A stretch of DNA of 64,000 nt, from the NCBI GenBank assembly GCA_008638375.1, contig CM018043.1:57541510-57605509 (forward strand), written 5' to 3'. Below the pieces are notes generated by a model, which saw only the letters and a list, made by a program, of their open reading frames with translations, was not told where the DNA came from and made no database searches. The stretch is from Nyssa sinensis (Eukaryota; Streptophyta; Magnoliopsida; Cornales; Nyssaceae). Every line of letters begins with the position of its first letter. Within the stretch, counting starts at the first letter, position 1. The position numbers and the translations under genes are program-made. This document shows, one piece after another, positions 37,401-49,400 of the stretch.

Positions 37401-40400
37401 TGCTCCTTGGGTATGGGTAGCACTAGCACCTTTATAGAAATGGAGAACAGTAGAACACATTATTTTGTACTTTAATATACTGTCTAAAGGAGGCAGGGGT
37501 GTTGGTATCTAGAATAAATTGTACACGGGAGGTTTCAACAGGACAACTTGAAAAAACTATCATGCTATGTAACTATGGAAATAGATGTGTATATTTCCGT
37601 CCAATCTTATTTAAGGTGTTTCTTATGTAAAAAATGCCAAAATAGTGTTCTTTTTAGACAGTTGATAGATAGCTTTCGAACATGGATATTTTGTGGTTAG
37701 GTGCCAGGTGATTTTGTGAATACAGTAAGTTCTGTAGTTTCTAGAGCGTCCATCTATATGCAAATACAAATATATCTCCAGTCTAAAAGTAGATTCATAG
37801 ATTCATATGTCATATATCTGATTTCTACAAGATGACAGTGGCCTGTCAATATAAGGGGGTATTTATGGACATTTGGTTTTATGCTCAAACTCGCAAGGGT
37901 GGGAAATTTCCATTTTTATCTGGGAGAATGGGTAGGAAAAGAATGCAACAGCTCACTTAGAAATTATAATTACCTACTTCATAAAGCCAAAACTGCAAAA
38001 TGATCAGGATCCCTGGCACTTCCATATCCCGTGGATCAGAGAGGGAATCTGCATTATTAATCAAGAATTTCAGATTAGCTTAATCTTCTCTGACACTGTT
38101 AGGATTGAAAAAGGTATAATGGATACTTAAGTTAAGAGAGCATGAGCAAACCCAAGGAACTTCATTTCCCAGTATCCCACCGCATATGCGGACTCTATCT
38201 CTCTCTTATGCTAATTATATTTTGTTTTTTCTTAAAAACATTTTTGATATTTGACCTTTTAAATGATCATGTAATGCATAATTCAGTTATCATCTGGCCA
38301 TTTGGTAAAGCAATATTTTCTCTTGATTTGTCAGTTGATAAAGATTTTTTTTCTGTATTTCCTTTTTTGAAATTGTAGGTACCTTTTGTTAAATGAAAAA
38401 GGTGAGAAAGTTGAAGGGCAACTTGGAGTTGTGAGGACCAATTGTATTGATTGCTTAGACCGTACAAATGTTACCCAGGTATGTTAACTTCAGTCAGAAT
38501 GATATTCTTTCGCTTTTTTAATGTGTTGAAATAGATACTGGAAAACATTTAGTTTCTGTATTAATGTTCTTTCTGGGGTTTGCTGCATTGGAGTGCACAT
38601 TTTCTTTCTCTGTTTTTTTTTCTTCTTTATGTTACTTTTAGCATTATTAATCATCATTCCCTTCACTGTTACAGTTTCATTTATTGTTGCACCTAGGGGA
38701 GGTCTGAGAAATTCCATGGCAAGTTTTGCATGAAAAAAACTCAAAGATTTAATGATAGATCAGAATATTATTTAGAACTTAACACAATTGTCACTACCAG
38801 CTGTTAGCTTGAGTGGTATGTCGTGCCACTCTCAAAGGGGGAGATGCAGGGTTCAAGTCCCGGTTGGGACATGCGTGCATGTGTATTACCTATTAAAAAA
38901 AACTTAACAGAACAGTCAAACAGTGGAAGTGGTTGGATTGGATTCATGAATATACTTGAAATTGCCAAGCCAAGCCAGTTGTTTTTCCACTTTTCTTTTC
39001 ATATCTTTTTATGCAAATATGGTTTTCTTTTGGTTACTTATCATAGGCAAGGTATTAATTGTCATGATTTGAATTTACTTTAAACCCCCACCAACCGAAT
39101 GCTCTTTCCTTCTTAGATTTATCAATCTTCTATTTCTTTTTTTCCCCCCTTTTAATTTCAATTTGAAAATGGCTATTGGTAGGATTTGTATTTTTCAGGC
39201 TTCTTAGTTTTCTTCTGGCAGCCCCTATATTTTTGATGGGGACATCAATGTCTATTTGCATGTGCATGTATGTATATGTGCACACTTGTATGTTTGAGCC
39301 TTTGAGGTACTTGAATGGAAGGACAGTATTATATGGGACTTCATGGACACGGAGTTCCACTTAAGATATGCACATGCTGAAATTTAAGATGATGATTGTT
39401 TGTGTATAATTTGATTTGTGCTATGCCATTTATACTCTGTAGAATACTAAATACAACTCTACTGAATGTGAATGCTTTTAGTTGAGAGAGAGAGGGAGGG
39501 AGTTTTCTTTGCTTAAGGCAGCTTATCATTATGTTCTTTGTATGCTTTTGTTCCTTCTTATAATACTGAACTATGGCCGCCAAAGCACTTCTGGATTTTG
39601 TGCAGAGCATGATTGGTCAAAAAATGTTGGAATTCCAACTTAGGAGGATTGGTATTTTTGATGCTGAAGAAACTATTAGCAAGCATCCAAATTTTGATGA
39701 AAGCTTTAAAATTTGTGAGTACTCATTGTTCTTGTCAACTTTTTCTGCCTTCACTAGATTGGTTACATTACGTTCATTGTTGTTGCTGGCCGTGGCATAA
39801 ATTTTTTTTTTATTTTATTTTTTTGATCAAGCTGGCCTTTTTTTTTTTCTTTGGGGGCGGGGGGGGGGGAAGTGATCAAACTGGCCATGTTATAACTGCC
39901 TCATATCATGTAACAGTTTTTCTAGAATCTGACAGTGTTCTGAATTTAACCTTTATTTTTCTTTTCATTTCTTTTTTGATTTTAGTATGGGCTAATCATG
40001 GGGATGACATAAGCATCCAGTATTCTGGTACTCCTGCTTTGAAGGGAGATTTTGTAAGGTATTTAATATTCCATGGATATGCTTTAAAGTTACATGCGCA
40101 TGTGTGTGAGTATTTGTGCACGTCACACTTGTGTGTTTACATTAGAAAATGTTACCCAAATTGAACGTTATGAAAAATAATTTTTTGAATTTTTATAAAA
40201 TATTATTTTTCACAAGTGTCTCTCACTTATATTTGATTTTTTTTTAATATACCAAACTCAAGATTTGATGTGATTTCACTTTTCAGAAAATTTCGAGATT
40301 TGGTGGAACTTTGGAAGCTTTGGAGTTGAAAATTCTAAAATTTTGATTTTTTTTCCCAATGTGAAATATTTGTTAACTCTTATTTTTTATACTTGGTTTA

Positions 40401-43400
40401 CTTGTTTCTGCATTTTTGTTCAATCTTTTATTTTATAATAAACTTTAATACCATGTATTGTGGTAGGGCCTGTAAAATATTTTATAGCCCTTAGCATACT
40501 TAGAAATATCTTTGTTCTAGCTGAATAATTTTTCAAACTTGTGGTTCCTACTTTTCTGTCTCTTCCATGATATTTTGGTATTTCTAGTTCAATATGTTTG
40601 CATGTCATTGTGTTTTAGCTGATTGCCAATACCAAAGCCAATGCTGATAACTAAAACCATCGATCTTTGGATATTGTAGAAAACCCAGGTCAGATTTTCA
40701 CATGCTAGCTTTAGGGTATTAATTTCTGCTTATCTTCTTTGAGCATTTTGTTGTTGACATTTAAGTCATACTTGTGGATCACTGCCCTATATGTCACATT
40801 CCTAATAAAACCTTATACTCCATTTTCTCTTAGCTAACGCGATGATGACTGAATTTATGATATGATATAGAAATTGGGCTAAATCTGTGATGAAACTTGT
40901 GTTTTGTTATATGTAATTGTCTTGTTTGGTTGGATTTGTAGATTTGGCCAGCGGACGATCCAAGGGATTCTTAAAGATGGCTGGAACTCCCTTGTACGCT
41001 ATTACCTGAATAATTTTTGTGATGGGACAAAACAGGTCGGTGTGCTGCATCTTTTCATTATGTTAAACTGTGATAGTAGATTAGCAACAATTATTCTGGG
41101 GTTTTTTAAAGAATGCGTCAAGGTTGTGTTAAATATTGTTCTAATGGAATATTTATTCTTTTGGTAGCCTGTTTTATGTATACAAGTAGTGTGCAAGAGG
41201 CATTATAGTCATCGATGCAACCTTTTGTTGTGCAGCCAATTTTTTTTCTTCAAAACATTCGTTTTGCTACAATTTTGCTGACACACATGTTTCTACATCC
41301 TTCTATGTGAAGAAGTAGCATTTTTTAACGAACTTTGAATTTTTCATGCATCAGTTTCTTTTGTTGCTCAATTCTGTCTTTGCTACTAGGACTAACTTTT
41401 CTATCTTTGCTTTTATTTCATTTTTCTATAATTATCCAATTTCAATCCTGACAAATTTTTTCACTTTGGCACATGTAAAGGATACAATTGATCTCCTGCA
41501 AGGACATTATATTGTTTCTGTTTCCCGAGATATAACCCCTGCATCTCAAAAAGGAGGCCTTGAGGCTTTTGCTGTGAGTACAATCCAACAAACTCATATT
41601 TTTTGTTGATAAAGTTTGAATGCTTCTCTCAGATTTTGTGTTAACTTCGATAATAGAAGGCTTGCGATGTGGTATATTGTGGAAATTCCAAATTAGTGGA
41701 GAAATTAGGAGTAAATATTATGGTAGAGAATATTGTGGAGTAATTAGAGGTAGAAATTATAGGAAGATTTTCTTATTTCCTTTTTTTACTCTTTCCTATT
41801 TTGCTTCCCAATTGTATTATAAATATCCATAGTTTGTATATGAAAAATACACAGAAATATAAAAATCCTTTCTGATTTCATGGTATCAGAGCCAAAGCAT
41901 TCGTTACCAGTCATGGCTCTTTCCATTAGAGCATTGCCAACAGCGCAGGCCACTTGTCATCACCACTGTAGTTCGATCTCAGTTCTGAAGCCCTTGCATA
42001 GTCGCTAGAGGCTTCAATCGCACCGCGCCATCATTGCGAAGGTTCATCATCATTGCAAACAAAGGGACAACATCCTTCTATCGCAACCGAGACTCTTCGC
42101 TGCGACTGAGATTCTTTGCAGGCCAAAAATCCAATTTCTTAGCCATCGCTGTTGTTCATCATAATCAAAGATCACCCGCAACACTTCATCGTCGACGTCA
42201 TCAACCCTTACCAACGATCAGATCGCAATATCACCGTCGACCACTGCCGCCCTAATCTCTCATCAGTCTGCCGTCTTCAGTTGCAGTCCCTTGTCGCTGG
42301 ACTGATCGATCGTCATCGCTTCCATTCAGTTCACCGACAGTCGTAGTCCTCTCCGATCGTCACTGCCGCAGCCAGCCTTTGACCATCAATCGTCACTCCG
42401 ATAGTCACAGAACAGAAACATCTTACTAGCAGCATCGGCGTTTGCGCGTCTTGTCTCCAAGAACGTCTCCTTGCTCTCATCGCTGCACAAGCAGCCCAGG
42501 CTTGAGAGGATCGCCGAAACTCAGCTCTCATCTTAGTCTTTTGTTTTACCCAGACCGGCGGCTATACCCACTCAGCTCTCATCTTAACCTTTTGTTTTAC
42601 CCAGACCGGTTATAACCCACATCCAACAATTTAACCCATTTTTTTTTAAACCAAAAAAAAAAAAAAAACGACCGCATCTGTCCAACCCAGATACTTACCC
42701 GGCACCGTAGATCCAATCCATGACCGAAGCTCCTGGCAGCAAGTCCGAAGCTCTCTCCACCATGGGTTCCAGTGGCATTTACCTCTCGCCTCTTCAACTC
42801 ACTGTGGAGAAATTGAATGGAACAAACTTTTGTGAATGGGTTCAGTTCATTCGACTTGTGCTCGACGGTAACGGCAAACTTGGCTACCTTACTGGCACGA
42901 CACCCAAGCCAGCCCCAACCGAGACTGCTGCTTCTCTGCAGAAATGGATGTCCAAGAACTCCATGCACACTCTGAGCGGTGCCTTTACCTCTGACCAGTT
43001 GGATCAACTCTACAAAATCTTTTTTAGCCTCCAACCCTTTGGTCAGTCTTCCACTCCTACTCCTTCTGGTTCATTAGCACACCGAGGTAATTTTTTAAGC
43101 GCCCTCATTACTGCCTCTCACTCAAAAACTCCTTGGATTATTGACTCTGGTGCTTCTGATCACATGACTGGCTCTTACCACTTTTTTTCTTCATACTCAC
43201 CTTGTGCTGGTAAACTTAAGGTTAAAATTGCAGATGGTTCTAGGGCTGTAAACGGATCGGATTTGGACCGAATCCGAGCCGATCCGAATCCGATCCATTT
43301 AATAAGAAATCCGATTCGATCCGTTAATCCGACGGATCATGCGAATGTCAATCCGTATCCGAATCCGTTAATAATCGGATATCCGATCCGTTAATCCGGT

Positions 43401-46400
43401 CCGATTCGTTTAAAATTATAATATATATATATATATATATATAAACGGATCGGATCGGATTGTAAACGGATCGGATCAGCCTATATTATATCCGGTCCGT
43501 CTATATTTGGGATAATCAGATTCGGATCTGATCAGATCGGGTCACGGATCACTATTTCTAAAACCATATCCGGACTTAACGGATCGGATCTCAGATCGGA
43601 TCGCGATCCGATCCATTGACAGCTCTAGATAGGTTCCCTCTCCTCTGTAGCTGGCAAAGGGAGTATTCGCCTTTTTGACTTTATTACACTCGAGTCTGTT
43701 ATTCATGTTCCAAAGTTGTCATGCAATCTGTAATCCATTAGCCAGTTGACAAAAAATTCCATTTGCTCTGCTAAGTTTCTTCCCTCTCATTGTCTTTTTA
43801 AGGACCTATCATCTGGGATGAAGATTGGTAGTGCTAAGGAGTGTGATGGTCTTTATTACTTTGAAGACGCTGATGTGAGAAAACAAGGTCCAATTGCCCT
43901 TTGTGATTCTGCATCTGTCTCTAGGGATAGTGAACTTTTGTTATGACATTTTCGAATGGGTCATCCCAATTTTCCATGTTTGAAACGTTTATTTCCGCAT
44001 AAAGGATTCTCTGATTTTCAATGTGAAATATGTGAACTTGCAAAACATCACCGTCATTCACATACAAACCATTCAAGCCGTTCACTCTGATTCACAGTGA
44101 CTTGTGGGGTCCTTCTCGTATTCTTAATCGTACTCATACCCAATGATTTGTTACCTTTATTGATGACCATACTCGAGTTTGTTGGGTTTACCTGTTAAAG
44201 GATAACACTGATGTTCGTTCTGTGTTTATCACTTTTCACTCCATGATCCAAACACAATTCCAGGCACCACTTCAAATTCTGCGCACTGATAATGGCACAA
44301 AATATTTCAATACTACTTTGGGTGATTATTTTCAGCAGCATGGGATCATTCATCAAACTTCTTGTGTCAACACTCCCCAACAAAATGGGGTAGCCGAAAG
44401 AAAAAATAGACACATTCTCGATGTTGCTCGTGCCTTGATGTTCACTATGCATATGCCCAAAATGTTTTGGGGTGATGCTGTTTGGACATCTACCTACCTC
44501 ATCAATAGAATGCCTAGCCGTGTTCTCTCTTTTGCTACACCCCTCCAAACATTTCAACAATTCTTCCCGCACTCTCGCCTCTCCTCTAGTCTATCTGTCA
44601 GAGTGTTTGGTTGTACCGCCTTTGTTCATGTTCATTCCCACCATCGGCATAAATTCAATCCTCGAGCTATTAAGTGTGTTTTCATTGGGTATTCTCTTAC
44701 TCAGAAAGACAAATGCTATGATCCCTTCACCAAACGGGTCTTTGTTAGCCTTGATGTTACATTTTTTGAAAACACTTCTTACTTCCAAAAGCCCTCCCTT
44801 TAGGGGAGCATTTGAGTGAAGGTCGGGTATTAGATTTTGAACTCTCCTTTTCTAAGCCTATCCCAACCACTGAACCTGCCACACCATCCTGTTCTAATGT
44901 GCCACTTACAAAAGGAAACTTGAACTCAGGAGGCGATGTAGGAAAACAACAGGACAAGGAGATACTTGTTTATTCACAGAGGCCACAATCAAGGTACAAG
45001 GAACATCTCACACCTGAAGCACCAAGAGAGTTGGCTCCAGTGATAGCTCCAAGTAACCAAGAGTCTCCTGATACTAATTTACCCATTGCTCTCAGAAAAT
45101 CAACTCGGTCATGTACTCTTCACCCTATCTCTAAATTTATATCTTATAATGGTATGTCTAAAGAATTTCGTGCTTTTACCTCTAACCTTGATAGTACAGA
45201 AATTCCGAAAAATATTCAGGAGGCCTTGGAGGTCCCTAAATGGAGGGATGCAGTACGAGAAGAGATGTGGGCGTTGGAAAAAAATGAGACTTGGGTTGTG
45301 ATGGATTTACTGAGAGGGAAGAAACCAGTAGGCTGCAAATGGGTTTTTACCTTGAAATACAAGGTTGGTGGGACAATCGAGCGTCACAAAGCCCGCCTTG
45401 TTGCAAAAGGGTTGACACAAACCTATGGTATTTACTACACAGAGACGTTTGCACCTGTGGCAAAGTTGAATACAGCACGAGTCCTCTTGTCATTGGCAGT
45501 CAACTTGGATTGGCCTCTTCAACAACTTGACATTAAGAATGCCTTTTTAAATGGTGAGTTAGAAGAAGAAGTCTTCATGACAATACCACCGGGATTTTGT
45601 AAGAAGGGAGAAGAGAATCGGGTATGCAAACTGAAGAAGTCTCTGTACGGTCTCAAGCAATCACCTAGGGCATGATTCGATAGGTTTGCAAAGGTGATAA
45701 AGAGTCAAGAATATCAGTAGGGGCAGTCAGATCACACTACGTTCTTCCAACAATCTGAAGATGGACTGAAAACAATTCTAATTGTTTATTTTGATAACAT
45801 AATCCTAACTAGGGATAATTTAGTGGAGATGGAGAGACTGAAGAAAATACTAGCCACTGAATTTGAAGTAAAAGACCTGGGACAAATGCGATACTTCTTG
45901 GGAATGGAAGTTGCCAGATCAAAAACGGGGTAGTAGTGTCTCTCAACGAAAGTATGTTTTTGACCTTTTAACTTGACATTGGCATGCTTGGATGTAAACC
46001 AAGTGACACACCTATCGAAGCAGGAAGGAATCCAAAGGATGAGGGAAATCCAGTCGAAAAGGATAGATATCAGAGACTAGTTGGCTAAGCTAATCTATCT
46101 ATCGCACACTAGACCTGACATTGCATTTGCGGTTAGTGTGGTGAGCCAACACATGCATTCACCAAAAGAAACTCACCTAGAAGCTGTGTACAAGATTTTC
46201 AGATATCTCAAAAGCTCCTCAGGTAGAGGACTATTCTTCAAGGAATCAGAACGCAAGGAAGTCGAAGTCTTCATAGATGCTGACTAGGGTAGGTTCAATA
46301 GAAGATAGAAAGTCCACTACCGGGTATTGCACCTATGTATGGGGAAACTTGGTTACTTGGAGAAGCAAGAAACAAAGTGTAGTGGCTAAAGAAACTCTTG

Positions 46401-49400
46401 GAAGAACTACAGGTCACAGTAAAACTCCCAATCAAACTTTATTATGACAACAAAGCAGCCATCAACATTTCTCTCAACCCAGTTCAGCATGACCGAACCA
46501 AGCATGTAGAAGTGGACAGACATTTTATCAAGTAAAAAGTTGAGAACGGAATTATCTGCATGACCTATGTTCCTACAAAAGAACAAACTATGGATATCTT
46601 CACCAAAGGACTATTTCGGCCCAAGTTTTGACGAGATCATCTGCAAGTTGGATATGATTAACATTTATGATCCAATTTGAGGGGGAGTGTGGAAATTCCA
46701 AATTAGTGGAGAAATTAGGGGTAGATATTATGGTAAGAATATTGTGGAGTAATTAGAGGTAGAAATTATAGAAAGATTTTCTTATTTCCTTTTTTTACTC
46801 TTTCCTATTTTGCTTGCCCAATTGTATTATAAATATCCATAGTTTGTATATGAAAAATACACAGAAATATAAAAATCCTTTCTGATTTCATATATACATA
46901 AAAGTTTCTGCATCTGTCATTTTAACCAACTTCATTTTATTTGATTTACTCTTATTTAAAGCAGTCAGCATTGTGCTTGGAGTCTTATATTTTACACTGC
47001 TGGACACAAACCTGTAGAAAGAAGGGATTTTGCCATAGGTAGACAGCCAGCATGAAACCTTCAGTTGAACCTTTATATTTATAAACAAAAACCGCTTGAG
47101 GGGGGGCGAACCCATTTACAAGCAAAAACTATCTCTACAGAGGACCCAAGGATCCCAAAAAATCAACTGTAGTGTTGACACTAAAGGAAGGGCTTCTTTT
47201 ATCCACAAAAATAACAACCTCAGAAAACTATCTTTAAGTAGATAGGGAGCTTGGTCTACCCCTTCAAAGATGCGCCTATTCTGTTCTTTCCACACACACC
47301 ATATCAAGCACAATGGAGCCATCTTCCAAAATTTCCTAATATCCTTCCTCACGTGACCACTCGGCCAACTAAGTAAGAGCCCCTCCACTGATATAGGCAA
47401 GACCCAAGCAAAGCCAAAATGAGAACAAAAAGTTCCATATATCCCTTAATCCCTAGCAAAAGAGCAATTAAGAAGAAGATGATTAATTGTCTCCTCTGCC
47501 AGCTTGCACATACTGCATCTATTGGCCAAGCGAAAACCCCCTCGTTGAAGGTTATCCATTGTCAGAATTGCGCCCCACGAAGCTTCCAAGGCAAAAAAGG
47601 CAACCTTGGAGGGAGCCTTAGTCTTCCAAATTTTTTGCCAAGGGAAATGAGTAGCCCCACCTTCCACTAGAACTCTATAATAAGAGCCGACTGAAAAAGA
47701 GCTTGCTTCTCCACTTCACGGCATCTTCCTTGTCATCCAAAATGCAAAATTTCTGAAGAAAGGACAGCATACTGGCAACATCCTCCATCTCCCAATAAAA
47801 AAAAGCTCTTCTAAATTCCGGACCCCAAACCAAACTCTCCCCCTACCCTATCACAGCAATCCCTCACCCAAACTTCCTTGTTACTAGCCAGCCCAAAAAG
47901 AGTGGGAAATTTGTCCTTCTAAGCCTCCCTGCAACACCAAAGATCCTTCCAAAATTTGACCCTGGTTCCCCTTCCAACCTTCCCACACTATGCATGATCT
48001 GAAATCACTCATCCCATTATGAATCGATTTTCATAAACCGCAACCCAACTGACCCCTCCACCATGCTAGAGAACCAGCCTTCCTCACATCCATTTTTAGA
48101 ATAGACAATGCCCCTACACCCTGAACCTCCACAACCATTTTCCCAACAAAGCTCTATTGAAAATCTTCAAATTCCTCATCTCGAGCCCTCCTGCATATAG
48201 AGGCTCAATTACTTTCTTCCATTTTACCAAGTGCAGCTTCCTCTCTTCCCCATTGCTACTCCATAAAAAGTCCCTTTGAATCTTCTCAAGCCTCCTTCTC
48301 ACCATGCATGGCAAAGGGAAGAGAGACATAAAGTAAGTTGGAAGATTCGCAAGGGTACATTTTATCAAGGTAATTTTGCCTCCCTTTGAGAGATGTTGCC
48401 CTTTCCAGTCTTCCAATCATCTTTGAAACCTCTCCACCACCGGGTCCCAAATACTGCAAGACCTCGCTGAAGTTCCTAGAGGCAACCCCTGGAAAAGAGC
48501 CCACCCCACACCCCAGCCAACTCCTCCATCCTGCTGACCTAAGTGGGTGATCTTATTCTTTGCAAGGTTGACTCTTAAACCTAAGACCACCTCCATGCAA
48601 ATAAAGATGCAACAGATAAATCTCAGCTGGAGCTCCTAGGCTTCGCAAAAAATAATGGTGTCATCTGCAAAGAGAATATAAGAAGTCCCCACTCTATGCC
48701 CAAAAAAATCCTTTATCATGCCCAACTCTTTTTCTCTGGCCATGAGGCGACTAAAAGCCTCCATAGCAATCACAAATAAGAATGGAGACAAGGGGTCCCC
48801 TTGTCTTAGACCCCTGGAAGGCTGAAAGAAGCCTACTAGAGAGCTGTTTACCCAAACTGAGAGTCAAACTATAGAGATATAGGCTTTGATCCACTCCCTC
48901 CACTTCACCCCAACCCCCATTTTCCTCGGCATGTCCATCAAGAAGTCCCAATTGACGTGGTTGTAGGCTTTCTCGATGTCTAATTTACACACTAAACCAG
49001 CCTTCTTCATTTTCCTTCTCTAATCGATGCACTCATTCGCAATGAGGACTTGCATCCAAGATTTGCCGCCCACCCACAAAAGCATTCTGACTTCTAGAAA
49101 TCACCCTGTCCAAGACTCTCAATCTCATCAAAAGAACTGGCCATAATTTTATAAATACTCCCTGCTAAACTTATAGGCCTAGTCCCGTAATACTTTCTGC
49201 CCCCTCTTTTTTGGGAATTAACACAATGAAATAGGCATTGAGGCTCCTTGCAAAAGAACCATTGATGTAGAAATCTCTAAAGCAGGCCATCACATCCTCC
49301 CTTAAAACACCCTCGCAATGTTTGAAAAAGCCCATGGAAAAACCATCCGGACCGGAAGCTTTGTCCCCATCACAAGAATTCAAAGCTTCCACGGTTCCAC

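Larger units (their letters stand above)
41678..46890 (+). mobile_element. Ty1/copia LTR retrotransposon, defective
   Basis: A 5.2-kb element in the SAC intron, in gene orientation, flanked by TATAT (41673-41677 and 46891-46895). Order is LTR, primer site, gag, protease, integrase, reverse transcriptase, RNase H, polypurine tract, LTR: the copia order, with integrase before RT. It is dead. Gag is internally deleted, a 387-bp DNA element is inserted after the protease motif, the RT catalytic pair is altered, and stops occur throughout. Confidence 0.93.

Noticed and set aside
38814..38861. tRNA-like A and B boxes
   Set aside because: No cloverleaf, anticodon arm or acceptor stem; with an A-tail and target duplication it is a SINE, not a tRNA gene.
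42597..43034. Minus-strand ORF over copia gag
   Set aside because: Lies antisense to recognisable gag codons; no independent support.
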